Notes under the pieces: model-generated
Database searches by the model: none
Seen by the model: only the letters and a program-made list of their open reading frames with translations
What the model was told of the DNA's origin: nothing
From: Fodinicurvata sediminis DSM 21159
GTDB taxonomy: Bacteria; Pseudomonadota; Alphaproteobacteria; Kiloniellales; DSM-21159
DNA: 64,000 bases
Direction of reading: 5' to 3'
Assembly: GCF_000420625.1 (NCBI RefSeq)
Contig: NZ_ATVH01000020.1
Location: 1-64,000, forward strand
Program-made: the position numbers and the translations under genes
Part shown: positions 16,925 through 25,947 of the stretch, in pieces
Numbering within the stretch: position 1 is the stretch's first letter
How the letters are laid out: every line of letters starts with the position of its first letter

Positions 16925-18229
16925 GTGAACTGGTCACGCCGGGTCTGGCGCATTTCGGGACCGGTCATCCTGTCCAACCTTTCGATTCCGCTTCTGGGGG
17001 CCGTGGACACGGCCGTCATGGGGCACATGCCGGGGCCTGCCTATGTGGGGGCAGTGGCGGTCGGCGCCCTGATCTTCAATGTCTTCTATTGGATCTTCGG
17101 GTTCCTGCGCATGGGAACCACGGGTTTTGCCGCACAGGCGCATGGGGCGGAGGATGCGGTGGAACGCGCCGCTGTGATCTGGCGGGCCGCGCTGGTGGGC
17201 GGCGTCCTTGGCCTGGGCCTGATTGTCCTGCAGGTGCCATTGGGGCTGGCAGCCTTCGCAGTAATCGACCCCAGTGCGGAGGTGACGGCCCTGGGCGAGC
17301 GCTACTACGACCTGCGTATCTGGGGCGCCCCGGCCACGCTGATCACCTTTGCCGTCAGCGGTTGGCTGCTGGGCATCGACCGGGCCACCCATGTGCTGGC
17401 GGTGCAGCTGACGCTCAACGGCCTCAATATTGCGCTCAATCTCTATTTTGTGCTGGGCCTCGGCATGACGGTCGAAGGGGTCGCGCTTGGCACCGTAATC
17501 GCCGAATATACGGCGGTGACGGTCGGTTTGCTGTTGGTCTGGCGCAGGCTGCGCAGGCAGCAGGTTCTGGTCTCTCGCCAGCGACTCTTCGCTCGCGCGC
17601 GCCTGCTGGCCCTGTTCCGGGTGAACCGCGACATCATGGTCCGGACCGCCTGCCTGCAGACGGCCTTCGTGCTGTTCACCGCCATCGGCGCGCGGCTGGG
17701 AGACGTGACGCTGGCGGCCAACGCCATCCTGATCAACCTGCTGCAGTTCACCTCCTATGGCCTGGACGGTTTCGCCCATGCCGCCGAAGCGCTGGCCGGA
17801 CAGGCTTTCGGGGCGCGCCGGCGCCAAGCCTTTCGGCGGGCCGCCTGGGTCAGCAGTCTGTGGGCGGCCGGGGCCGCAGCCGCAGTTTCCCTGCTGTTCT
17901 GGCTGGCTGGCGGGGCCATCCTGTCGCTTTATACCAATCAGGAGGACATTCTGCGCCAGGCCGGCATCTACATGCCCTGGATGGTGGCCATGCCGCTGGT
18001 GGCGGTGGCGTCCTATCAGCTGGACGGCGTCTTCATCGGTGCCACGCGCACCGTGGCCATGCGCAACGCCATGATCGCCTCGCTACTGGTCTATCTGGCT
18101 GTCCTGGCCCTTGCGGTGCCGCTGTGGGGGAATCACGGCCTCTGGTTCTCCATGGTCTGCCTGATGCTGGCCCGGGCCGCCACCCTGGCGGTCCGCTGGC
18201 CCGCGCTGGAGCGCACGGTGGAGGGGTGA
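16925..18229 (+). CDS. MATE-family multidrug/Na+ efflux protein (DinF-like)
   Basis: About 434 residues and 12 membrane segments. The N-terminus reads NWSRRVWRISGPVILSNLSIPLLGAVDTAVMG, a clear MATE/DinF signature, with a second homologous half starting around FRVNRDIMVRTACLQTAFV. There is no ATG at the expected start. GTG 16925 gives the best family length, while TTG 16901 has AGGGGA upstream; the true start is uncertain. It exports cationic compounds using an ion gradient. It is divergent from the DgcN-like gene. Confidence 0.88.
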   Translation: MNWSRRVWRISGPVILSNLSIPLLGAVDTAVMGHMPGPAYVGAVAVGALIFNVFYWIFGFLRMGTTGFAAQAHGAEDAVERAAVIWRAALVGGVLGLGLIVLQVPLGLAAFAVIDPSAEVTALGERYYDLRIWGAPATLITFAVSGWLLGIDRATHVLAVQLTLNGLNIALNLYFVLGLGMTVEGVALGTVIAEYTAVTVGLLLVWRRLRRQQVLVSRQRLFARARLLALFRVNRDIMVRTACLQTAFVLFTAIGARLGDVTLAANAILINLLQFTSYGLDGFAHAAEALAGQAFGARRRQAFRRAAWVSSLWAAGAAAAVSLLFWLAGGAILSLYTNQEDILRQAGIYMPWMVAMPLVAVASYQLDGVFIGATRTVAMRNAMIASLLVYLAVLALAVPLWGNHGLWFSMVCLMLARAATLAVRWPALERTVEG

Positions 18230-18316
18230 TCCTCCTATCGCTGGCGTGTCTCCTTTTGTAGATTCGTCCACTACGGTCAGCTATAGTTTGATCAATCAGT
18301 TGCCGAGGGCATTCCA

Positions 18317-18583
18317 ATGCAAACGCGGATCAAACACTGGGACAACGCTGCAGCGATTCGCTTGTGGAGCCGCCTGTTAGCAAAAACGGGTCTGGACGTC
18401 TCAAGCAAGGTCAGCATCCGGGTCCAGGACAACAAGGTTATTGTCGAGCCGTTGGATCAGGAGGATAAAACAATCCGCCTGCCGTTCTCGGAAAAAGAGC
18501 TTCTGGATGGCCTGACGGCCGATGCTGCGCATGCCGACGAGGTGGTACAACCTCTTTCGAGTAAAACAACCGATTGGTGCTGA
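18317..18583 (+). CDS. mazE: MazE-type antitoxin (AbrB/SpoVT fold)
   Basis: 88 residues. The swapped-hairpin AbrB-like N-terminus matches MazE: IKHWDNAAAIRLWSRLLAKTGLDVSSKVSIRVQDNKVIVEPL. The C-terminal half is acidic, as expected for the toxin-wrapping tail. It would bind its own promoter and neutralise MazF. The partner toxin overlaps its stop codon but is truncated (next entry), so this is an antitoxin without an intact toxin. Confidence 0.85.
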   Translation: MQTRIKHWDNAAAIRLWSRLLAKTGLDVSSKVSIRVQDNKVIVEPLDQEDKTIRLPFSEKELLDGLTADAAHADEVVQPLSSKTTDWC

Positions 18584-18684
18584 CCTATACGCCGGACTGC
18601 AACCACTTCATCTGGCTGGATTTCGAATCCAGGAAAGGCCGCCAGATTGCGAAATACCGGGCTGCCCTTGAAAGGGGCAGATGA
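18577..18684 (+). pseudogene. mazF: Truncated mazF toxin remnant
   Basis: From GTG 18577, overlapping the mazE stop as in normal mazEF pairs, the frame reads LTYTPDCNHFIWLDFESRKG then RQIAKYRAAL and stops at TGA 18682-18684 after 35 codons. This is the N-terminal strand set of MazF (typically ...GDIVWLDFDPQxGHEQAGxRPALV). MazF is normally about 110 residues, so at least two thirds, including the rest of the RNase barrel, is missing. The polyamine operon begins 32 bases later on the other strand. No toxin activity is expected. Confidence 0.8.
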
Positions 18685-18715
18685 CCTGCTCGAACGCTTC
18701 ATGTCGAGTACCTAA

Positions 18716-19840
18716 TCAATCCTGCAGGACCAGCATGTCGCGCGCTTCCCAGGAGCACCAGACGCGATCGCCGGGGCGCAGGGCGGGTTCGTTGCGGCGC
18801 GCTTCGTTCTGGACATTGGCGTTGATGGTGAAGGCGCCGTCCAGGGTGACGAAGACGTAGCTCATGTCACCGTAGTAGGCGACCTGCTTGACAGTGCCCT
18901 GGCGCTTCACGCGGCTTTCGCCCTCGGGCGCTTCAGCAGTGACGCGGACCTTTTCGGGACGGACGGCCAGGTCCAGTTCCTCGCGCCCTTCGAAGACGGT
19001 GCTGTCCACGACAGGCGCCGTCATCGGGCCCAGGCCCTCGACGCGTACATCCAGCCGGTCCTCGTGCCGGGCTTCCAGCCGGCCGGTAAAGAGATTCATC
19101 TTGCCGATGAAGTCGGCAACGAAACGCCGGGACGGATATTCGTAGAGGGTCTGCGGGGCGGCCACCTGCTGCACCTGCCCGTCGTTCATCACGGCCACGC
19201 GGTCGGCCATGGACAGGGCCTCGTCCTGGTCATGGGTGACGATGATGAAGGTGATGCCCAGGGCATGGCGCAAGCGCACAAGTTCCATCTGCATGGCTTC
19301 GCGCAGTTTGGCGTCCAGGGCCGAGAGCGGCTCGTCCAGCAGCAGAACCCGCGGGCGCTTGATCAGGGCGCGCGCCAAGGCGACGCGCTGGCGCTGACCG
19401 CCAGAGAGCTGGTCGGGTTGCTTGTCGGCCTGGCTGTCCAGCTTGACGAGCTGCAGGGCCTCTTCCACCCGATCGCGTGCTTCGCTGCGCCCCACGCCGG
19501 CAACCTTCAGGCCATAGGCCACATTCTCGCGCACGCTCATATGCGGGAAGACGGCATAGGACTGGAAGACCATGTTGACCGGGCGCTTGTTGGCGGGCTG
19601 CAGGCTCATGTCCTTGCCATCCAGATGGATGGTTCCGGCGTTCGGCATCTCGAAACCGGCCAGCATGCGCAGCAGAGTGGTCTTGCCGCAGCCAGAGGGA
19701 CCGAGCAGGGCGAAGAACTCGTTCTCGGCGATGTCCAGGTTCACGTCCTCGACAGCGATGAAGTCGCCGAAGGCCTTGGTGACCCCGCGCAGGGACAGGA
19801 TGGTCCGCTGGTCGGTCTTGTGCTCAGGGGCGGCGTACAT
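18716..19840 (-). CDS. potA: Polyamine ABC importer ATPase PotA
   Basis: 374 residues. Walker A LGPSGCGKTTLLRML, signature [16 protein letters not shown], Walker B VLLLDEPLSALD, switch His in IVTHDQDEAL, and a C-terminal TOBE domain (LDLAVRPEKVRVT ... GDRVWCSWEARD). The VNMVFQSYAVFPHMSV stretch is typical of PotA/PotG. Last gene of a potD-potB-potC-potA operon on the minus strand; it starts 10 bases after the potC stop. Confidence 0.9.
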   Translation of the reverse strand: MYAAPEHKTDQRTILSLRGVTKAFGDFIAVEDVNLDIAENEFFALLGPSGCGKTTLLRMLAGFEMPNAGTIHLDGKDMSLQPANKRPVNMVFQSYAVFPHMSVRENVAYGLKVAGVGRSEARDRVEEALQLVKLDSQADKQPDQLSGGQRQRVALARALIKRPRVLLLDEPLSALDAKLREAMQMELVRLRHALGITFIIVTHDQDEALSMADRVAVMNDGQVQQVAAPQTLYEYPSRRFVADFIGKMNLFTGRLEARHEDRLDVRVEGLGPMTAPVVDSTVFEGREELDLAVRPEKVRVTAEAPEGESRVKRQGTVKQVAYYGDMSYVFVTLDGAFTINANVQNEARRNEPALRPGDRVWCSWEARDMLVLQD

Positions 19841-19849
19841 GGTGGGGCC

Positions 19850-20746
19850 TTACTCCGTATCTCGTGAGCGCAGGGGATGCATGAGGCTGCGGCCTTGCAG
19901 CCACATGGCCAGGGTCGCTGTGACGATCGTGATGAGAATCAGGATGGTCGAGGCAGCATTGACCTCGGGCGTCACGCTGAAGCGCACCATGGAGAAGATC
20001 TTGACCGGCAGCGTGATGGTGTTGGGCCCGGCCGTGAAGAAGGTGATCACGAAGTCATCCAGGGACAGCGTGAAGGCAATCAGGGCACCGGCAATGAGCG
20101 CCGGCCTGAGATGCGGCAGCAGGATATAGCGCAGGCTCTGCCACTGGGTGGCCCCCAGGTCGGTGGAGGCCTCTTCTTGTGCACGGTCGAAATTCGCCAG
20201 GCGTGCCCGCACCACGATCGCCACGAAGGGAAAGGAAAAGGCGATATGTGCGATGGTGATCTTGACCAGGTTGATCGGCCAGGGCAGATCCGTCGGCCAG
20301 CCGATGCGGGCGAAAAAGGCCATCATGGCCACACCCATGCAGATCTCGGGGATCACGATGGGCAGTGCGGTCAGACCCTCGAAGCCCGCCCGGCCAGGAA
20401 AGCGGAAGCGCCAGAGTGCGATGGCGACCAGGGTCCCGAGCAGGGTGGCCACCAGAGTGTTCATCAGCGCGATGGTCAGCGAGTTGACGAAGGCTTCCAT
20501 CAATTCGGTATTGTTGAAGGCGGCGACATAGTAGTCGGTGGTGAAGCCCTGCCAGACGATGTTGCGCTTGCTGTCGTTGAAGCTGAAGGCGACCAGCACG
20601 ACCATGGGGGCATAGAGAAAGAAGAAGACGAGCAGCAGGGGCAGGCGCATCCACCAGCGCCGGCTGTAGTCGAGCGGACCGGGTGGCAGCTTGCGCCGCA
20701 GGGCAGGCTTCGTGGTGGTGTTGGCGGAGGTGTCGGAAACGCTCAT
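19850..20746 (-). CDS. potC: Polyamine ABC importer permease PotC
   Basis: 298 residues, six membrane segments. Family marks are LYAPMVVLVAFSFNDSKRNIVWQGF, the EAA loop EEASTDLGATQWQSLRYILLPHLRPAL, and LDDFVITFFTAGP. The start at 20746 overlaps the potB stop by 4 bases (ATGA-type), typical of translational coupling; the open frame further upstream is out of register with potB and is a shadow. Confidence 0.92.
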   Translation of the reverse strand: MSVSDTSANTTTKPALRRKLPPGPLDYSRRWWMRLPLLLVFFFLYAPMVVLVAFSFNDSKRNIVWQGFTTDYYVAAFNNTELMEAFVNSLTIALMNTLVATLLGTLVAIALWRFRFPGRAGFEGLTALPIVIPEICMGVAMMAFFARIGWPTDLPWPINLVKITIAHIAFSFPFVAIVVRARLANFDRAQEEASTDLGATQWQSLRYILLPHLRPALIAGALIAFTLSLDDFVITFFTAGPNTITLPVKIFSMVRFSVTPEVNAASTILILITIVTATLAMWLQGRSLMHPLRSRDTE

Positions 20747-21666
20747 ACGCCGCCCTTTCCTTCGGCATTGCGACCGGCCAGCACGGCGCGCAACGCCAGT
20801 GCGCCGAAGGTTGCGTACATCAGCAGCAGCGACAATGCCGAGCCAAATGGCCAGTCGTTGGCCGCCTTGAACTGACGCTCGATGACATTGCCGATCATCT
20901 GGCTGTCGGTGCCGCCGAGGATGGCCGGTATGAAGAAATATCCGAGCGCCGGGATAAAGACGATGATGATGCCCGACAGCGCGCCCTGCCAGGTAAGCGG
21001 CAGGATCACCGAGCGGAAGGTGCGCAGATGTCCGGCGCCCAGATCCAGGCTGGCCTCGATGTAGGAGCGGTCCAGACGTTCGATGTTGGCGTAGAGCGGC
21101 AGAACCATGAAGGGCAGGAAGGCATAGACCAGTCCGGCAGAGACCGCAAAGTTGTTGTAGAGCAGGGGCAGGGGCGTGAAGTATTCGCCCAGCAGGTTCT
21201 GGTCGCCCAGCCCGGCCAGGGCCAGCAGATCGTTGGCGCGCATCCAGAGCCACTCGTAGGCCATGTTGACGAAACCGCGGCCGCGGAAGACGGCGATCAG
21301 GGAATAGGTGCGGATCAGCACGTTGATCCAGAAGGGCAGGATCACGATCAATAGCAGCAGCGCCTTCCAGCGTGCCGGTGCGAAGGCGATGGCGAAGGCG
21401 ACGGGATAGCCGAGCAGCAGGCAGACCAGAGTGGCCCCGCCGGCGATCAGGATCGATTTCCAGATGATCCCCAGATAGAGCGGATCCAGCGCCCGTACGT
21501 AATTGTCCAGCGTGCCGGTGATCTCGATGCCGACAATGCCGCTCTTCTCGCCGAAGCTGAGAGCGAAGATCACGCTGAGCGGTGCCAGGAAGAAGGCGAC
21601 AAGCCAGAAGCCCGGCGGCAGGATGAACAGCCAGAATAGAAGCGGATGCTTGCGCCAGCTTTCCAT
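20743..21666 (-). CDS. potB: Polyamine ABC importer permease PotB
   Basis: 307 residues beginning MESWRKHPLLFWLFILPPGFW, with six membrane segments. The ABC permease loop reads YIEASLDLGAGHLRTFRSVILPL, and PFWINVLIRTYSLI is a PotB/PotH signature. It forms the channel with PotC. Placed between potD and potC on the same strand. Confidence 0.92.
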   Translation of the reverse strand: MESWRKHPLLFWLFILPPGFWLVAFFLAPLSVIFALSFGEKSGIVGIEITGTLDNYVRALDPLYLGIIWKSILIAGGATLVCLLLGYPVAFAIAFAPARWKALLLLIVILPFWINVLIRTYSLIAVFRGRGFVNMAYEWLWMRANDLLALAGLGDQNLLGEYFTPLPLLYNNFAVSAGLVYAFLPFMVLPLYANIERLDRSYIEASLDLGAGHLRTFRSVILPLTWQGALSGIIIVFIPALGYFFIPAILGGTDSQMIGNVIERQFKAANDWPFGSALSLLLMYATFGALALRAVLAGRNAEGKGGV

Positions 21667-21758
21667 GAAGTTCGCCTGCAGCCCCCCTCGTCAGCGAGTC
21701 ATCGGAAATGTGGACAAAGGGCGGATCGCCTTGCGCTGCGGCCCGCCCCTGGTCCGGA

Positions 21759-22859
21759 TCAGGAGGAGAGGATGCGTGTCCAGGCTTCCTCGAGCATGCG
21801 GGTCACTTCTTCGCCGCGATAGAGGGCGGATTCACATTCCTCCAGCACCTCTTCCGGCGGGAAGATGGCGGGATTGTTCTTGTAGTCATCCGGCATCAGT
21901 TCGCGGGCTGCTTCGTTTGGCGTGGCGTAGCGGATGAAGTCCGCGATCTCGGCGCCCACCTCGGCGTCCAACAGATAGTTGATGAATGCGTGTGCATTGT
22001 TCGGGTGCGGTGCATCCTTGGGGATGGCCAGGCAATCCTCCCACAACAGTCCGCCTTCCTTGGGCACGATGTAGGAGAGGTCGTCATCTTCGCGCATGAC
22101 CTGGACGATATCGCCCGACCATTCGACGGCCAGATCCACTTCGCCGGAGAGCAGCAGGTCCTGTCCGGTGTCGGGCGCAATGACCTTCACGTTCGATTTC
22201 TGGGCGATCAGCATCTCCTCGACGTCCTTGATCTCCTCGGGATCGTCGGTGTTGTAGGAATAGCCGCGGTACATGGCCGCCTGGCCCATCATGGAAACCG
22301 CCTCACTGATCCAGGCGATGCGTCCGGCGAATTCGTCGGAATCGAAGACAACCTTCCAACTGTCGGGGGTGCCGACACGGGATTTGCGGAAGCCGATGCC
22401 CATGGTGCCCCACATGTAGGGCATGGAGTGCTCGCGTCCCGGATCGAACTCCACGTTGTTCTTGAAGGGGGCCGCGATGTTCTTTTCGTAATTGGGAATC
22501 TTCGCGTGATCCAGCGGCATCAGCATGTCGGCCAGGATCATGCGTTCGACATAGGTGTCCGACGGCACGATGACGTCGAAGCCGGGATTGCCCTCGCGCA
22601 GGCGGGCAAAGAGCTCATCATTGTCGGCGAAGAGGCTCATGGAGACGTTGATGCCCGTCTCTTCCCGGAAATCCTCCAGGGTGGTTTCGCCGATGTAAGT
22701 GTCCCAGTTGTAGAAGTTCAGTTCCTTCTCTTCCTCCTGGGCCCAGGCCAGGCGCCCGCCCGTGCCGAAGGTCATGCCCACGGCGGCGGCTCCGGCCATG
22801 AAGCGGCGACGGCTGATCTCGTCTCTCAGGATCTGTCCGGGGGATTTCTTCTTCTGCAT
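21759..22859 (-). CDS. potD: Polyamine-binding periplasmic protein PotD, Tat-type signal
   Basis: 366 residues from MQKKKSPGQ. The N-terminus contains the twin-arginine motif SRRRFMAGAAAVGM (about residues 16-29), unusual for E. coli PotD but frequent for alphaproteobacterial paralogues, so export is probably through Tat. The mature part starts LNFYNWDTYIGETTLEDFRE, with FDVIVPSDTYVERM, VDLAVEWSGDIVQVM and PNNAHAFINYLLD, all typical of PotD/PotF. First gene of the operon; GGAGACCGAGGATC precedes the start. Confidence 0.92.
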   Translation of the reverse strand: MQKKKSPGQILRDEISRRRFMAGAAAVGMTFGTGGRLAWAQEEEKELNFYNWDTYIGETTLEDFREETGINVSMSLFADNDELFARLREGNPGFDVIVPSDTYVERMILADMLMPLDHAKIPNYEKNIAAPFKNNVEFDPGREHSMPYMWGTMGIGFRKSRVGTPDSWKVVFDSDEFAGRIAWISEAVSMMGQAAMYRGYSYNTDDPEEIKDVEEMLIAQKSNVKVIAPDTGQDLLLSGEVDLAVEWSGDIVQVMREDDDLSYIVPKEGGLLWEDCLAIPKDAPHPNNAHAFINYLLDAEVGAEIADFIRYATPNEAARELMPDDYKNNPAIFPPEEVLEECESALYRGEEVTRMLEEAWTRILSS

Positions 22860-23043
22860 GATCCTCGGTCTCCTTTTCCACGTGTGCCTCTTCGCCACCT
22901 AGGTGACGCCTGTCTTGTCTTTTGCCATATTTGAACGATTGTTGAGTCATATCGCAAGAGTGGTCTTGCAAAAGTCGCAACCGGCCCGCGATTAATTTCC
23001 GCGCGCCTGTTTCAATGCGGCGCGTGCATCGCGGTGTGCGCGG
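22860..23043. other. Intergenic region with a small hairpin
   Basis: Leader of the pot operon. It holds GCAAGA-GTGG-TCTTGC (22954-22969), a 6-bp hairpin of unknown meaning. No ORF with recognisable content. Confidence 0.4.
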
Positions 23044-23466
23044 TCATTCCGTATCGAGGATCAGGATGCGTCTTTCCATGGCGTGATGTGTCATCTCGCG
23101 GGAGTCGCCCGGCAGCAGGGTGACCGCCTTCGCATTCAGTCCGCTGTCCCGCAGGACCTGCACGACCGCCTCGGTGCGACGACGGGCCAGGGCCTTGTTG
23201 TAATCGGTGTCTCCAAAGCTTTCCGGCTGTGCGATGACACAGAGGTCGTTGATGTGGTTGGGGTCCTCCAGGAAGGTTTCCAGGCGTTTGCGTTCGCGGG
23301 CCGAAAGTTCTGCGGAATCAGGAGCAAAGTTGACCACCATGGGCGCTTCCTGGGGCTGCGCCAGGGCCTTCAGGCAATCTTCCTTGGCGCTGGCCGATAA
23401 CGGCAGGGCGAAATAGAGCAAAGCGGTCGCCAGAGCAAAGACCCCTGAAAAAGCCAAGAAGCGCAT
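23044..23466 (-). CDS. OmpA-like periplasmic protein
   Basis: 140 residues: signal peptide (MRFLAFSGVFALATALLYFA...SASA) then a domain resembling the OmpA C-terminal peptidoglycan-binding fold. VVNFAPDSAELSARERKRLETFL corresponds to the FxxxSAxL...L start, and YNKALARRRTEAVVQVLRDSGL to the NxxLSxRRAxAV motif. The usual peptidoglycan-contact Asp is less clear here. Start at 23466 gives the best signal peptide. Single gene; partner unknown. Confidence 0.7.
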   Translation of the reverse strand: MRFLAFSGVFALATALLYFALPLSASAKEDCLKALAQPQEAPMVVNFAPDSAELSARERKRLETFLEDPNHINDLCVIAQPESFGDTDYNKALARRRTEAVVQVLRDSGLNAKAVTLLPGDSREMTHHAMERRILILDTE

Positions 23467-23660
23467 GCGATCAGCCTGTCCCATATTCTAAAAACTATCC
23501 TGAAAACGAACCTGTTACCTGTTCCCGGACGGCTAGAGCCGGCAGAGAGGATTGCTGTACAAGGCTGTCCATGCAAGCCCGGGAATGCGGCAGCGTTAAG
23601 GCGTTTTGATGGAAAGGCTGGATTCAGGGCTTGGCAGTGAGGGCAAGTACAGCCGTGGGG
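23467..23660. other. Short gap without recognised content
   Basis: About 190 bases between the OmpA-like gene and the CurA-like gene. No ORF, RNA or clear terminator seen. Confidence 0.3.
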
Positions 23661-24674
23661 TCAGGAGTCATCAAGCCTGACAAGCATCTTGCCCGTATTC
23701 TCACCCCGGAAAAGGCCGGTGAAGGCTTCAGGAGCGTTCTCCAGGCCATTGACGACCGTCTCGCGCCAGGTGATCTGGCCGTCCGCGATCCACTGCGACA
23801 TTTCCCGTGTGAAGTCCGGCAAGAGGTCGAAGTGATCCCGCACGATCATGCCCTGCAGCTTGATGCGCTTCGCCACCGCCTGGAAGAGATTCCGGACCCC
23901 CGGCAGGTCGGGGCCGGCATTGTACTGGGCGATCATGCCGCAAAGCACGAAGCGCGCGCCTTCGTTTGCCAGGGCCAGGGCCGCGTCCAGGTGGTAGCCC
24001 CCGACATTGTCGAAATAGATGTCGATGCCGTCGGGGCAGGCTTTGGCAAGAGCGGTCTGCAGGTTCGGGACCGTCTTGTAGTTGATGACCGCGTCGACCC
24101 CGGCTTCCTGAAGCAGCCAGTCGATCTTGTCCTGACTGCCCGCCGAACCCACCACGCGGCAGCCGCTAATCCGGGCCATCTGGCAGACGACCGCCCCCAC
24201 GGCGCCGGCGGCGGCAGAGACGAAAATCGTTTCCCCCGGCTTCGGCGCGGCAATTCGGGTCAGTCCGGCGTAGGCCGTGAGTCCCGGCATGCCCAGCACA
24301 CCCAAATAAGCCTGGGCGGGAATCGTGTCGGCTTCGATCTTGCGTGCGCCCTCGCCGGCGATAACCGCATGATCGCGCCAGCCAGCAAAGTGCGAGACCA
24401 GATCGCCTGCCTGGAAGCGGGTGTCACGGCTTTCGAGCACCCGTCCAATGGCCCCTCCCTCGAGGGCTTCGCCGAGCTGGAAGGGCGGGATATAGCTCTT
24501 GCGGTCCACCATGCGCCCACGCATGTAGGGATCGACCGACATCCAGAGATTGCGCAGCAGGATCTGGCCTTCCTTCGGCGCTTCGAGTGGCCGCTCGACC
24601 ATTTCGAAATTCTCCCGGGAGGGCAGGCCCTCGGGGCGGCTTCTCAAGTGGATCTCACGGGCGGTTACGGTCAT
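23661..24674 (-). CDS. NADPH-dependent medium-chain reductase, CurA-like
   Basis: 337 residues of the zinc-free medium-chain dehydrogenase/reductase group. N-terminal signature LRNLWMSVDPYMRGRM, nucleotide-binding AAAGAVGAVVCQMARISGCRVVGSAGS, then IDIYFDNVGG. This group includes E. coli CurA (curcumin reductase) and leukotriene/2-alkenal reductases acting on C=C bonds of enones. The natural substrate is unknown. It lies downstream of dusA on the same strand with an 87-base gap. Confidence 0.88.
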   Translation of the reverse strand: MTVTAREIHLRSRPEGLPSRENFEMVERPLEAPKEGQILLRNLWMSVDPYMRGRMVDRKSYIPPFQLGEALEGGAIGRVLESRDTRFQAGDLVSHFAGWRDHAVIAGEGARKIEADTIPAQAYLGVLGMPGLTAYAGLTRIAAPKPGETIFVSAAAGAVGAVVCQMARISGCRVVGSAGSQDKIDWLLQEAGVDAVINYKTVPNLQTALAKACPDGIDIYFDNVGGYHLDAALALANEGARFVLCGMIAQYNAGPDLPGVRNLFQAVAKRIKLQGMIVRDHFDLLPDFTREMSQWIADGQITWRETVVNGLENAPEAFTGLFRGENTGKMLVRLDDS

Positions 24675-24761
24675 GACGTCTCTCCGGGTTTGAGCTCATG
24701 TGGACTCGGTCGATGGGGACTGGCCGAAGCCGGAAAGTGGTCGCTGCGCGGAAGGCGCCGG

Positions 24762-25781
24762 TCAGGCCGTCGCGGCTTCGGCCCTGTCGAAGGCCGGTGA
24801 TCTGGAGGAAGATGTCATGGCGTCCAGGGCTTCGTTCACGATGTCTGGACCTGCTTCTTCCAGGCGGCGTGCATCGCTCAAAACCTGGCGCCAGCGTCGT
24901 GCGCCGGGCTGTCCATTGAAAAGGCCGAGGATATGCCGGGTGATGGCGCGTGGCGGTACACCTTCCTGCTGCTGTCGGTGCAGGTAATCGGCCAGCTGGC
25001 GTGCAACCTCTGTCCTGCTGGGAAGGGGCGACGTCTGTGCAAACAGCCGCCGGTCGACGTCGGCCAGGAGCCAGGGATCCTTGTAGGCCGCACGTCCCAT
25101 CATGACGCCGTCCACCTGATCCAGATGCCTTTCGGCCTGGTCCAGGTTTTCCACACCGCCATTGAGGACGATGGTCAGCTCGGGAAAATCGGCTTTCAGG
25201 CGATAAGCCGTCTCGTAGCTGAGTGGCGGAATTTCGCGGTTCTCCTTGGGGCTAAGCCCCTTCAGCCAGGCCTTGCGGGCGTGGATGATGAAGGTCTCGC
25301 AGCCGCCGTCCGCTACCCGGGCTATGAAATCGCAGAGTTCTTCGTAGCTGTCGCGGTCATCGACACCGATGCGCGTCTTCACCGTGACCGGCAGTGTCGT
25401 CGCAGCTTTCATGGCGGCAACGCAGCGCGCGACCAGGTCGGGCTCGGCCATCAGGCAGGCGCCGAAACGGCCGTTTTGCACACGGTCGCTGGGGCAGCCG
25501 ATGTTGAGGTTGATCTCGTCGTAGCCATAATGCGTGCCGGCGGCCGCAGACTCGGCCAGAGCGGCCGGGTCGGAGCCGCCCAGCTGCAGCGCTACGGGAT
25601 GCTCGCCCGGATCGAAGGCCAGATGGCGTTCCGCGTCGCCATAGAGGATCGCGCCTGTGGTCACCATCTCGGTATAGAGCAGTGCCTGGCGCGACAGCAT
25701 GCGATGGAAGGTCCGGCAGTGCCGGTCCGTCCAATCCATCATCGGTGCTATGCTGAACCTGTAGCTCAGGTCTTCCGGCAT
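24762..25781 (-). CDS. dusA: tRNA-dihydrouridine(20/20a) synthase DusA
   Basis: 339 residues. FMN-barrel marks: RFSIAPMMDWTDRHCRTFHR, VALQLGGSDPAALAE, INLNIGCPSDRVQNGRFGACLM (with the catalytic Cys in the loop), TVKTRIGVDD, FIIHARKAWLKGLSPKENR, VLNGGV and MMGRAAYKDPWLL. The HARKAWLKGLSPKENR block is specific for DusA rather than DusB/C. Start at MPEDLSYRFS follows the family; the frame is open upstream to 25862. Confidence 0.94.
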   Translation of the reverse strand: MPEDLSYRFSIAPMMDWTDRHCRTFHRMLSRQALLYTEMVTTGAILYGDAERHLAFDPGEHPVALQLGGSDPAALAESAAAGTHYGYDEINLNIGCPSDRVQNGRFGACLMAEPDLVARCVAAMKAATTLPVTVKTRIGVDDRDSYEELCDFIARVADGGCETFIIHARKAWLKGLSPKENREIPPLSYETAYRLKADFPELTIVLNGGVENLDQAERHLDQVDGVMMGRAAYKDPWLLADVDRRLFAQTSPLPSRTEVARQLADYLHRQQQEGVPPRAITRHILGLFNGQPGARRWRQVLSDARRLEEAGPDIVNEALDAMTSSSRSPAFDRAEAATA

Positions 25782-25947
25782 TCTACGAACTCGTTCAATT
25801 CCTTGGCGCAAAGTGACAGGAGGCGTGACAGATGACAACAATCCGTCGGTAGCTCTGTCCACACGGGCAAGGTCGTTCCAGACCCGGTCGGCGGCCAGGC
25901 TCCTCGCTCTCCTGTCTATGTCGGCTTACCCCTCAGTTCAAGGCGGG

